14,477 bases of DNA from positions 1 to 14,477 of the forward strand of contig DAOTWP010000270.1 of assembly GCA_034435675.1 (NCBI GenBank), given 5' to 3'. A program made the translations under genes and the position numbers. Numbering within the stretch: the stretch's first letter is position 1; each line of letters starts with the position of its first letter. Source of the DNA: DAOTWP01 sp034435675. GTDB taxonomy: Bacteria > Chloroflexota > Anaerolineae > Aggregatilineales > Phototrophicaceae. A model generated the notes under the pieces. That model was not told where the DNA came from. It searched no databases and saw only the letters and a list, made by a program, of their open reading frames with translations. Positions 1-7,447 of this stretch are shown piece by piece.

Positions 1-415
1 TTTCGACCTGAAAGACAAGCGCATTCAACTCCTCAACGGGCAAAGCGCGCTCAAAATAATCACACAGCGCGCGCGCAAGTGCAGTCGAAACCGCAGCGCC
101 ACTGCCAAGACCGCTTGCCATCGGAATACTGGACAGAACCTGAACGGTCACATCAGGCGCGTTTTCAATACCAATATGACGCAGTACTAAACGTGCCGTC
201 ATGACCAGCGCATGATCCAGTGTTTCCGATTGAATATTCACTGGGAGTACCTGATTCAGGTCGGCAGCAAGAATCTGTAAGCCACGTTCGCCGGGTGCAT
301 TAGCGGTTACAGCAGCCGATGCACGTAACGCGGAGACAGGCACGGCAAGCGCAGGCTGTCCGTAAACAACCGCATGTTCGCCAAGCAGAATGACTTTTGC
401 GGGCGCGCTTGCCAT
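1..415 (-). CDS. mvk: Mevalonate kinase, N-terminal part (gene runs off left edge)
   Basis: Phosphorylates mevalonate to 5-phosphomevalonate in the cytoplasm, an early step of the mevalonate route to isopentenyl diphosphate. The 138 visible residues start MASAPAKVILLGEHAVVYG, the GHMP-kinase N-terminal motif of mevalonate kinases (GEHAVVYG at 12-19), and carry the ATP-binding loop PMASGLGSGAAVSTA at 98-112. Both are in the expected order and spacing for the family. The C-terminal half lies outside the window. The ATG lies 4 bases after the stop of the prenyltransferase gene, so the two are almost certainly cotranscribed and translationally coupled; a GGGAG stretch 12 bases upstream is a distant Shine-Dalgarno candidate. 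Other GHMP kinases are possible in principle, but the GEHAVVYG motif strongly favours mevalonate kinase. Confidence 0.9.
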   Translation of the reverse strand, partial: MASAPAKVILLGEHAVVYGQPALAVPVSALRASAAVTANAPGERGLQILAADLNQVLPVNIQSETLDHALVMTARLVLRHIGIENAPDVTVQVLSSIPMASGLGSGAAVSTALARALCDYFERALPVEELNALVFQVE

Positions 416-419
416 CAGA

Positions 420-1373
420 TCAGACACTCCCTACTGAAGTACCGACAAGCATGTAGAGGATTACCACAAACGTGATGCCCCAGCACAGGATCGCAAGCTG
501 TAATGGGCGATCGGTGAGCAACACTTCATCAGGAGCAGCGCCTTCACCACGCACGTGAATCAGGTAGAGATAGCGAAACAGCGCATACATGACAAAGGGA
601 ACTGTCAACAGCGCCGAGTTAGTGTTGGCAACTTTGATAGTGGGCGCTTCAATCGTATAGAGGATGTAGGTTATCAACGTGCTGGTCAACAGGATACGCA
701 TCATGTCATCCAGCAGTGGTAAATTGTAGTCCTTATAGATGGAACGAACATTGACTGCATTTTCTGCAAGCAAGAGCAGCTCTTGACGCCGTTTGCCGAC
801 TGCCAGGAACATCGCCAGCAGCGCACTGCACGCATATAACCAGGGCGAAAAGTTGGAGACTTCGATCACCAACACACCGGCACCAACCCGCAGGACAAAG
901 CCCGCCGTTATTGCCATCACATCCACAATCACGATATGTTTGAGCAAAAACGAATACAGAATCTGAAGCACCAGGTAGGCAACCAGCATAAAGGCAAAAC
1001 GCCAATTTCCCGATAGAAGCACCGCACCACTGACACAGAGCAGCGGGAGAATAACGGCAACGGCAACCGCTAGCGAAGCGGGCAGCTGCCCAGACGGCAG
1101 CGGGCGAAACTGCTTGGTCGGGTGTTGGCGGTCACGCTCAATATCAACCAAATCATTGATGATGTAAACAGACCCGGCGATCAGGCAAAGCAGGAAGAAA
1201 GCAATCGTCACCCGCAGAAAGGAGTCCCAGACGAGCAACTGCCCATCAAAGACAATGCCGGCATAAATAATTCCGTTCTTAGTCCACTGTCGGGGACGCA
1301 TAGTTCGCACAAGACCAACCAGGGCGCGCAAGATACTGCCACTCCGATCCAGGCATGTAAGAGGACACGCCAT
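420..1373 (-). CDS. UbiA-family prenyltransferase, decaprenyl-phosphate phosphoribosyltransferase-like
   Basis: Integral membrane protein of about 317 residues with roughly eight or nine hydrophobic helices. The start MRPRQWTKN (25-33), the Asp-rich motif NDLVDIERD (73-81, Asp 74, 77 and 81), the second conserved Asp region around D151 (VDVMAITAGFVLRVGAG) and the KRRQEL motif (194-199) together match the UbiA branch that transfers phosphoribose from PRPP to polyprenyl phosphate, rather than quinone or heme prenyltransferases. The product would feed a lipid-linked sugar used in envelope glycan synthesis. I chose the ATG at 1373 because a TATAAT promoter lies about 30 bases upstream; a TTG at 1331 preceded by GGAG, giving a product starting just before MRPRQW, is an alternative. 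It is first in an operon with mevalonate kinase and head-to-head with the decarboxylase gene. The family is sure; the exact substrate is inferred. Confidence 0.85.
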   Translation of the reverse strand: MACPLTCLDRSGSILRALVGLVRTMRPRQWTKNGIIYAGIVFDGQLLVWDSFLRVTIAFFLLCLIAGSVYIINDLVDIERDRQHPTKQFRPLPSGQLPASLAVAVAVILPLLCVSGAVLLSGNWRFAFMLVAYLVLQILYSFLLKHIVIVDVMAITAGFVLRVGAGVLVIEVSNFSPWLYACSALLAMFLAVGKRRQELLLLAENAVNVRSIYKDYNLPLLDDMMRILLTSTLITYILYTIEAPTIKVANTNSALLTVPFVMYALFRYLYLIHVRGEGAAPDEVLLTDRPLQLAILCWGITFVVILYMLVGTSVGSV

Positions 1374-1406
1374 TGACGTTAACGCATATAACACACTGCG
1401 CGCAAG

Positions 1407-1436
1407 ATTATACGAGCGAAAGGCGATGCGCCACAA
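1407..1436 (-). promoter_or_regulatory. Sigma70-like promoter for the prenyltransferase-mevalonate kinase operon
   Basis: Read on the minus strand there is TTGTGG (1436-1431), an 18-base spacer and a perfect TATAAT (1412-1407). Transcription would begin near 1400, about 27 bases before the ATG at 1373. It lies in the 130-base divergent region shared with the decarboxylase gene. The -35 matches only three of six consensus bases, so the call rests mainly on the -10 box and its position. Confidence 0.45.
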
Positions 1437-1503
1437 TGCTGAGATGTCTGGTAAGATAGAGGTCGCACTGACAAAAAGCAACCGCAGGATTGAACAGAAC
1501 TCC

Positions 1504-2487
1504 ATGCCAGAATATCGAGCAACAGCCGAAGCACATGCCAATATCGCATTCATTAAGTATTGGGGCAATCAGGACGAACAACTGCGCCTACCTGCCAATC
1601 CATCGCTAAGTATGAATCTGGACAGCTTCACCACCCGCACACAAGTCCGTTGGGAGCCAGCTCTTACACAGGATACGCTAGTGATCAACGGCCAACCACA
1701 AACGGGAGCAGCACTGACCCGTGTTGTTGAACATCTGAATCTGCTGCGCAACCACACTGGCATCAGCCTGTATGCAGAAGTCAAAACCAACAATAACTTC
1801 CCGATGGGCGCAGGTATTGCCTCTTCAGCGGCAGCTTTCGCAGCATTGACCGTCGCAGGGCTAAGGGCAGCGGACAAAAATGTTGACGAACGCACACTGA
1901 CAACCCTGGCAAGACAGGGTTCCGGTTCTGCCGCGCGATCAGTACCGGACGGCTTTGTCGAATGGGTAACAGGTGATGACGATGCCAGCTCCTACGCCTA
2001 CAGCGTCGCCCCCCGAACGCACTGGGAGCTTATGGATGTGGTTGCTATCGTCAGCCAGGAACACAAAGCTGTCGGTTCACGTGCGGGACACAGTGCCGCC
2101 AACACCAGCGACCTGCAAACAGCGCGGGTGACGGGTGCTGCGGAACGCCTGGCGGTCTGCCGTCAGGCAGTACTGGAGCGTGATTTCGGCACACTGGCAG
2201 AAGTGGTTGAACATGACAGCAATCTGATGCACGCGGTAATGATGACGAGCCGCCCGCCGCTGTTTTACTGGATGCCCACTACGTTAAGTCTAATGCAGGC
2301 AGTCCGCCAATGGCGCGCTGACGGATTGCGTGTATGTTACACATTGGATGCCGGTCCAAACGTGCATTGTATTTGTGTAAGAGAAGATGCTGACGAGGTA
2401 AGCCGCAGAGTACGAACGATGTCTGGTGTTGTGGATATTCGTCAGGCGGCGCCAGGCGGCGGAGCGCGGATTATTGAGGACAGCTAG
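1504..2487 (+). CDS. mvaD: Mevalonate diphosphate (or monophosphate) decarboxylase
   Basis: GHMP-fold enzyme of 327 residues, the usual family length. It performs ATP-dependent decarboxylation of mevalonate 5-diphosphate to isopentenyl diphosphate, or in the alternative pathway of mevalonate phosphate to isopentenyl phosphate. Visible motifs: NIAFIKYWGNQDE (13-25), LPANPSLSMNLD (29-40), the phosphate loop NNFPMGAGIASSAA (97-110), SGSAARS with the conserved Arg 145, and LDAGPN with the catalytic Asp 282. Lys 18 is kept, but the next family lysine (yeast K22, in YWGK) is Asn 22, which may affect phosphate recognition. The ATG at 1504 begins at the family's normal N-terminus; an in-frame ATG at 1426 would add 26 unrelated residues and overlap the opposing promoter. 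The Shine-Dalgarno is weak (AGGA, 14 bases away). It stands opposite mevalonate kinase, consistent with one pathway. Confidence 0.9.
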   Translation: MPEYRATAEAHANIAFIKYWGNQDEQLRLPANPSLSMNLDSFTTRTQVRWEPALTQDTLVINGQPQTGAALTRVVEHLNLLRNHTGISLYAEVKTNNNFPMGAGIASSAAAFAALTVAGLRAADKNVDERTLTTLARQGSGSAARSVPDGFVEWVTGDDDASSYAYSVAPRTHWELMDVVAIVSQEHKAVGSRAGHSAANTSDLQTARVTGAAERLAVCRQAVLERDFGTLAEVVEHDSNLMHAVMMTSRPPLFYWMPTTLSLMQAVRQWRADGLRVCYTLDAGPNVHCICVREDADEVSRRVRTMSGVVDIRQAAPGGGARIIEDS

Positions 2488-2508
2488 CCAGCATGATGGG
2501 CATGGCGC

Positions 2509-2538
2509 TTGCCCCGCAAAGCACGCACGCATTATAAT
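2509..2538 (+). promoter_or_regulatory. Sigma70-like promoter upstream of the M50 protease gene
   Basis: TTGCCC (2509-2514), an 18-base spacer and a perfect TATAAT (2533-2538) lie in the 145-base gap between the decarboxylase stop and the protease start. This would give a leader of about 90 bases. The -35 matches four of six consensus bases. The rest of the gap shows no clear hairpin terminator. Confidence 0.5.
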
Positions 2539-2632
2539 GCAAAGGTTGCTGGTGTCATGTATTATGCCGCCACGGTTGGATACTCCGCATGTCTCCATCA
2601 AAATGTCACGCTGATGGTCGAGGTACACGTGA

Positions 2633-4162
2633 ATGCTCAATTTCCTGCAAGGTAATGATTTCCTATCCGCATTGATTGCGTTTGGGATTGTTCTGATTCC
2701 AGCGATCATCATCCATGAGCTGGGACACTTTTTCGCCGCAAAAGCAGCCGGAATTACGGTGTTGGAGTTTGGCGTTGGTTTTCCACCACGTGCAGCAAAG
2801 TTGTTTACATGGGGAGAAACCGAGTTCACGCTGAACTGGCTGCCAATTGGTGGGTTTGTGCGCCCGCTGGGCGAGGATTTCGTCCGCCCTGTTACCGACG
2901 AGGAAATACTGGCGCGTGACCGGCAGGAAGCATTGAACCGTATGGAGCGGCAAGCCACAGCACAGACGGCTGCGTCAAAGCTCAAAGAGCGCTATGAAGA
3001 AGCGAGCGACTACTACCGTGAAGAATTCGCCGCACGGGGCATTGACCCTACAAAGACAAAATCGGTGAACGAAGCAAAACCCCTGCCGCGAATGTTTTTC
3101 ATGGCAGCAGGTTCATTGGCAAACTTTCTGACGGCAGTGATCATCTTCGCGCTGCTGGGGATGTCCGGCAGCCCCGAATTTGCAGGGGCACGCGCACTAC
3201 TCACAACGATTGATGCGGGTGGTGCCTTCGCAGCAGCAGGTCTGCAAAGTGGTGATGCCATCGAAGAGGTTAACGGTACAACATATGACACCAGCGCAGC
3301 ACTGATCAGCGCGCTGCGTGATCTGGAACCGGGTAGCAACAGCCTGCTGACAATCCGGCGCGGCGAAGAAACCTTTGACATAACATGGACAGTACCTGCG
3401 TTTACTGAGCCAGTGGAAAGCTATGTAGGCATCAGCGGCATCTCGCCGGATTCACCCGCAAGCGCTGCCGGGCTGCAAGTGGGTGATTTGATTGTTAGTA
3501 TTAACGGCACACGCACGGAAACAACCGATCCGCTGATTCAGGGTATTCAGGAAAACCTTGGGCGGCAGGTCGTGCTGTTAGTGCAGCGTGCCGGACAGAC
3601 ATTCGAGGTTCGGCTAATACCCCGTAATCCGGCACCCAGTGATGGCGCGGTTGGGATCATTATCCAGAATGTTTCACGGGACGGGGTGCTTGGTGCCGCC
3701 TATGTGGAAGGTCCGGCTCAGGAGCGAATTGTTTACCGCAATCTGTTTGAAGGAATCGGCTTCGGTGTGAGCACAACCTGGTCGATGATCGTGCGGATTT
3801 TTGAGTTACCGATTGAGCTGCTGCGGGGCACAATCAGCCCAGAGGCAGCGCGTCCGGTTGGCCCGGTAGGAATCAGTCAGGTTGGCGGGCAAATCATTCA
3901 GGAAACCGTAGAAACAGGTAGCGCTAACAGGCTGCTAGAATTCGCCGCGATTATCAGCATCGCTTTAGGAGCAACCAACCTGCTGCCGATTCCTGCGCTG
4001 GACGGCGGGCGCATCCTGTTCATTATTTTGGAAATCATTCGGGGACGCCCGGTAGCGCCAGAATTTGAAAGCGTGGTGCACTTAATCGGGCTGGTATTTC
4101 TGCTGTCCATTGGGGTGATTGTCATTCTGAACGACATCATCAACCCGATCATACTACCATAA
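2633..4162 (+). CDS. rseP: Site-2 intramembrane zinc metalloprotease, M50 / RseP family
   Basis: Membrane protease that cuts substrates such as anti-sigma factors or signal-peptide remnants within the bilayer. The 509-residue product has the zinc motif HELGH (28-32) in the first helix, the conserved segment RMFFMAAGSLANF (153-165), two PDZ domains (about 185-255 and 265-330), and the C-terminal motif NLLPIPALDGGRI (449-461), whose Asp 457 is the third zinc ligand. A final helix follows (about 480-500). All catalytic residues are present. Between PLGED and the second helix lies a charged, probably helical stretch (about 85-150) that is much longer than in E. coli RseP. The start has a good Shine-Dalgarno, GAGGT 8 bases upstream. 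It is followed after 30 bases by the HEAT protein, probably in the same transcript. The substrate is unknown. Confidence 0.93.
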   Translation: MLNFLQGNDFLSALIAFGIVLIPAIIIHELGHFFAAKAAGITVLEFGVGFPPRAAKLFTWGETEFTLNWLPIGGFVRPLGEDFVRPVTDEEILARDRQEALNRMERQATAQTAASKLKERYEEASDYYREEFAARGIDPTKTKSVNEAKPLPRMFFMAAGSLANFLTAVIIFALLGMSGSPEFAGARALLTTIDAGGAFAAAGLQSGDAIEEVNGTTYDTSAALISALRDLEPGSNSLLTIRRGEETFDITWTVPAFTEPVESYVGISGISPDSPASAAGLQVGDLIVSINGTRTETTDPLIQGIQENLGRQVVLLVQRAGQTFEVRLIPRNPAPSDGAVGIIIQNVSRDGVLGAAYVEGPAQERIVYRNLFEGIGFGVSTTWSMIVRIFELPIELLRGTISPEAARPVGPVGISQVGGQIIQETVETGSANRLLEFAAIISIALGATNLLPIPALDGGRILFIILEIIRGRPVAPEFESVVHLIGLVFLLSIGVIVILNDIINPIILP

Positions 4163-4192
4163 GCTAAACAGAAGAGGGGCAATTTAACACCC

Positions 4193-5251
4193 ATGCCAAC
4201 CGATTGGTATGATGACGACGATGACCTGATCGACGATGAACTTGAGGATGAACTGTTTGACGCAGAACTGTATGCGGATGCGGACAGCGAGCAGTGGGAT
4301 GATGATGAAGAACTAACACGCGAACAGCCCACGCTTGAACAAACCATTGGCATGCTGAAAGACGGCAAGACACGCGATTCGACACTGTATTACGGTTTAT
4401 CGGGTTTGTCCGAGGAAAGTGTGCAGTTGATTGCACCCTACTGGGACGCGCTGCCTGCACGAACACGTCAGCAAGTCATGCGCCAGGTACTAGAAACCAG
4501 CGAAAGCAACTTCGAACTGGATTATCGTACTTTCGCTATTCACGGACTGCATGATCCTGACCCAATGGTTCGAGAAACTGCCATCGAAACCCTATGGGAA
4601 GATGAGACGTTGGAAGTCATGCGCCTGCTGATTGCTGCGGTAGGACAAGATCGCAGCGCGGAGGTGCGGGCAGCAGCGGCAAGCGCATTAGGGCGCTTTA
4701 TCCTTGCAGGAGAACTGGGCAGCATCCACGAAGAAGCTGCTGTGCTGGCGCAAAATGCGATCATCGCCGCACTGGAAAACGCGCATGAGGAAATCGGGGT
4801 GCGCCGTCGCGCACTGGAAGCGATTGCCAACTGCGGGCACCCGCTGGTTGAAGGCGCGATCCGCACTGCATATGAGCACTCCGACCCTCGGATGCGTATC
4901 AGTGCTGTATTTGCGATGGGACGTACCTGTGATGACCGCTGGCGTGATTATGTGCTCGACGAACTCAACAGTAAAATCCCCGAAATGCTCTATGAGGCAG
5001 TTCGTGCCGCGGGAGAGCTGGAACTGCTGGAGGCAGTCCCGACGCTGGGGCGGTTAATCCTGAACGAAGACCGCGAAGTAAAAGAAACCGCAGTCTGGTC
5101 ACTGGGGGAGATCGGCGGACGTGAGGCAATTCGCATCCTGGAAGCCGCCGCTGAGGTTGCCGAGGAAAACGACGATGACGACCTGCTGGAAGCGATTGAG
5201 GACGCACTGAGCAACGCCAACTTTGGCAGTCTGGGGATTGGCGATCTGTAG
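4193..5251 (+). CDS. Acidic HEAT-repeat protein
   Basis: A soluble 352-residue protein with no signal peptide. The first 40 residues are dominated by Asp and Glu (for example DDDDDLIDDELEDEL at 7-21). From about 105 to 340 it is built of alpha-helical HEAT-type repeats, recognisable by recurring units such as DPDPMVRETAIETL (121-134), DRSAEVRAAAASALGRF (153-169), SDPRMRISAVFAMGR (230-244) and DREVKETAVWSLGEIGG (293-309). A second acidic patch, EENDDDD, lies near 324-330. Such repeats make protein-binding scaffolds, and I cannot assign an enzymatic role. It lies 30 bases behind the M50 protease gene and probably shares its message; GAGGGG about 13 bases before the ATG is a distant Shine-Dalgarno. 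A role as protease partner is a guess from position only. Confidence 0.8.
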   Translation: MPTDWYDDDDDLIDDELEDELFDAELYADADSEQWDDDEELTREQPTLEQTIGMLKDGKTRDSTLYYGLSGLSEESVQLIAPYWDALPARTRQQVMRQVLETSESNFELDYRTFAIHGLHDPDPMVRETAIETLWEDETLEVMRLLIAAVGQDRSAEVRAAAASALGRFILAGELGSIHEEAAVLAQNAIIAALENAHEEIGVRRRALEAIANCGHPLVEGAIRTAYEHSDPRMRISAVFAMGRTCDDRWRDYVLDELNSKIPEMLYEAVRAAGELELLEAVPTLGRLILNEDREVKETAVWSLGEIGGREAIRILEAAAEVAEENDDDDLLEAIEDALSNANFGSLGIGDL

Positions 5252-5278
5252 AGTCATCTGGGCAGGGCAAGGGCAGTG

Positions 5279-5310
5279 AAAAGTGCGCAGGCAGATTGCT
5301 GCGCACTTTT
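5279..5310. terminator. Bidirectional hairpin terminator between convergent genes
   Basis: A perfect 12-bp stem, AAAAGTGCGCAG (5279-5290) with CTGCGCACTTTT (5299-5310), encloses an 8-base loop. The A/T ends of the stem give a short U-run in either direction. It sits between the HEAT gene (stop at 5251, plus) and the SCP2 gene (stop at 5331, minus), so it can end both transcripts. Confidence 0.85.
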
Positions 5311-5330
5311 GGATTGCAGGATTTGAGGCA

Positions 5331-5663
5331 TCAACCCATGCCAAACATGGATTGGAGTTTGAAGGCAACCCCCATATCACCGGAAATCTTCAGCTTGCCA
5401 CTCATGAACGCCTGCATCGCGTTCATCTTGCCGGAGGCAACCGCCAACCAATCATCCGCAGCCGCTTTGAGAGTCATTTTCGGATTCTCGGCTGTGCCGG
5501 AACCAACTTCACAAGTATTGTTAACAACCTTCACCCAGTATTGACCGCCGTTGTCACCACTGAGGTCGAACTGAATCACGGTGTCAACACCGTCCGCCTT
5601 ATCTGTTTGAAACCGCTCTTGCATGGTTGTAAAAAGTTGAGCGATTTCCTGTTGTGTTGCCAT
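5331..5663 (-). CDS. Stand-alone SCP2 sterol-carrier-type lipid-binding protein
   Basis: A small cytoplasmic protein of 110 residues consisting only of an SCP2 fold, which forms a hydrophobic tunnel for lipids or acyl chains. The pattern is typical: an N-terminal amphipathic helix (MATQQEIAQLFTTMQERF), strands VIQFDLSGDNGGQYWVKV (29-46), then NPKMTLKAAADDWLAVASGKM (60-80), a segment with the conserved DW...G spacing, and AFMSGKLKISGDMGVAFKLQSMF near the end, the classic G-(K)-L-K-(I/V)-x-G-D motif. The start has a strong Shine-Dalgarno (AGGAGA, 6-7 bases before the ATG). It is monocistronic, between the shared terminator and the divergent LysM/M23 gene. The ligand is unknown; lipids from the nearby isoprenoid genes are possible but not shown. 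Confidence 0.85.
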   Translation of the reverse strand: MATQQEIAQLFTTMQERFQTDKADGVDTVIQFDLSGDNGGQYWVKVVNNTCEVGSGTAENPKMTLKAAADDWLAVASGKMNAMQAFMSGKLKISGDMGVAFKLQSMFGMG

Positions 5664-5793
5664 AGTTAATCTCCTGAATGATTCTCATTATTCATAAGCA
5701 CCGGGACGTTTTCATGTGAGTGTCCCTTAATGCGTGACGATAGTATACAATTGAATGAGGTGTCTTCCCAATGGTATTTTATTGGAGAACCAT

Positions 5794-7395
5794 GTGAAAA
5801 CACGCCGTATCGCGGGACTGTATGCAGGCATATTGTTGTGTAGTACGCTGCTGTTGTGCGCGTGCTCATCGCAGCCGGAAGTAATTGTGATTACCGCAAC
5901 CTTTACACAATCAGGGGGCGCTCAGCAGCCAGGGGTGCCGCCAACTGCTGATAGCCCTGCGGCAGCGATTCAGCCGATTGCACAGCCAACCGCCGACCCA
6001 ACTCGCCCGGTGTCAGCACAGTCGGGCTATCAGGAACATATCGTGCGGGCTGGTGATACACTGTTCGGCATCGCCAGCGCTTACAATGTGACGATTGAGG
6101 GACTGCTCGAAGTCAATAACTTGCCGAATCCTGATGTGCTGGCAGTTGGACAGGTAATTGTGCTGCCGGGAAGACCAACAGAAGAGACAGCGGCATTTAA
6201 GCTGATCCCTGACAGCCGCCTGGTTCGCGCACCGGGCAGCGCCAGCTTTGATGTGGCAACGTTCATCGCCAGGCAGAGCGGGTTTATCACGCAGGTTGTC
6301 GATACGGTTGATACGCGAATGGCAGATGGCAGTGTGCGCAGCGACCGGCTTACTGCGACGCAGATTGTTACGCGCGTTGCGCTGGAATACAGCGTTGACC
6401 CGCGCATTTTGCTGGCACTGCTGGACTTCAAGGCGGGCTGGTTCACACGCATGGATGTGAGCGGTGATGAACGAATTTACCCGTTCGGCATCCGTGAATA
6501 TCCAGCAGGAATCCAGCGTGACGGATTGTACCGGCAGCTTGCCTGGGCGGCAAACGAGCTGAATCGGGGGTATTACGGCTGGAAGTACAACGGCTGGACA
6601 ACACTCACATTTGCCGATGGTCAGCGGTTGTTGTTCGCGAGTGGACTCAACCCCGGCACCGTGGGGGTCCAGCACTTTCTGAGCCTGATCAGCGGGTCGT
6701 ACGCTGAGTGGCTGAATGCTGTGGGAGCGAATGGGGTCTACCAGACATACCTGAAGGCATTCGGCGATCCGTTCAGCGCGGCTGTTGACCCTCTAGTGCC
6801 ACCAAACGTGAACCAACCGCTATTGTTACTGCCATTTCCAGCAGGAGCGACATGGTTTTACACAGGCGGGCATCACGGGGGGTGGGGCAGCGGCAGCGGT
6901 TGGGCGGCGGTGGACTTCGCCCCCCCGGACGAGCGTCCCGTAGGAACCAGCGCATGTTATACCTCACAGTATCCCGTTACCGCAGTGGCCAGTGGCGTGA
7001 TTGCGCGCAGCCAGGACGGGGCTGTCGTTCTGGATTTAGACGGTGATGGTGACGAAAGCAGCGGCTGGACAATCCTGTATTTGCATATTGCCAGTGCCGG
7101 GCGCATCCCTGCGGGCACAGGTGTGCAACCAGGCGATGTGCTTGGCTACGCTGCCTGCGAAGGGGGATTCTCCAACGCCACACACGTTCATATTGCGCGC
7201 CGCTACAACGGTGAATGGATTCCGATTGAATGTGGGCAGTGTGCGCCGCACCACCAGATCCCGCCATTTGTGCTGGGCGGATGGACCCTGCACGGGTATG
7301 CTGGGCAGGAGTATCAGGGTTACATGAGTAACGGTACAGAACAGCGGCTTGCACTTGAGGGACGAACAGCGCCGGACAATTGGATTTCATGGTGA
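5794..7395 (+). CDS. LysM and M23-family peptidoglycan-hydrolase-like lipoprotein
   Basis: An exported 533-residue protein. The N-terminus has a basic start, a hydrophobic core and a lipobox-like LCAC with Cys 24, suggesting a lipoprotein. A Pro/Ala/Thr linker (about 45-78) leads to a LysM domain (79-126, HIVRAGDTLFGIASAYNVTI) that binds cell-wall glycan. Residues 186-325 resemble a transglycosylase-like fold (VDPRILLALLDFKAGW), but a Lys stands where the catalytic Glu is expected. The C-terminal M23/LytM-type domain (about 352-475) has HVH (464-466), LH (430-431) and Asp 374. The usual first zinc His, four residues before that Asp, is Trp 370; His 360/361 may substitute. I chose GTG 5794 because GGAG lies 6 bases upstream and the basic signal start follows at once; an ATG at 5755 lacks such a site. 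The role is probably cell-wall remodelling or binding. Confidence 0.82.
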   Translation: MKTRRIAGLYAGILLCSTLLLCACSSQPEVIVITATFTQSGGAQQPGVPPTADSPAAAIQPIAQPTADPTRPVSAQSGYQEHIVRAGDTLFGIASAYNVTIEGLLEVNNLPNPDVLAVGQVIVLPGRPTEETAAFKLIPDSRLVRAPGSASFDVATFIARQSGFITQVVDTVDTRMADGSVRSDRLTATQIVTRVALEYSVDPRILLALLDFKAGWFTRMDVSGDERIYPFGIREYPAGIQRDGLYRQLAWAANELNRGYYGWKYNGWTTLTFADGQRLLFASGLNPGTVGVQHFLSLISGSYAEWLNAVGANGVYQTYLKAFGDPFSAAVDPLVPPNVNQPLLLLPFPAGATWFYTGGHHGGWGSGSGWAAVDFAPPDERPVGTSACYTSQYPVTAVASGVIARSQDGAVVLDLDGDGDESSGWTILYLHIASAGRIPAGTGVQPGDVLGYAACEGGFSNATHVHIARRYNGEWIPIECGQCAPHHQIPPFVLGGWTLHGYAGQEYQGYMSNGTEQRLALEGRTAPDNWISW

Positions 7396-7447
7396 TTGAT
7401 AAAGCGTATGAATCATGTACGCGTGATGGCAGGACCAGCGTAGGTCA

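Noticed and set aside
1426..1503. Upstream in-frame ATG extension of the decarboxylase
   Set aside because: The added 26 residues do not resemble the family N-terminus, have no Shine-Dalgarno, and overlap the promoter of the opposing operon.
1374..1568. Longer N-terminus for the prenyltransferase reading back through the divergent region
   Set aside because: It would overlap the decarboxylase start and the TATAAT box and adds residues unlike the family; the ATG at 1373 or TTG at 1331 is better.
5687..5715. Possible minus-strand promoter ATGAAA-N17-AATAAT before the SCP2 gene
   Set aside because: Both boxes are only partial matches in an AT-rich gap, and several other pairs score about as well. 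Position is reasonable but the evidence is too thin for a feature.
5703..5726. GGGAC...GTCCC inverted repeat between the SCP2 and LysM/M23 genes
   Set aside because: Only five pairs with a long loop; this can occur by chance and has no T-run or promoter overlap that would give it a role.
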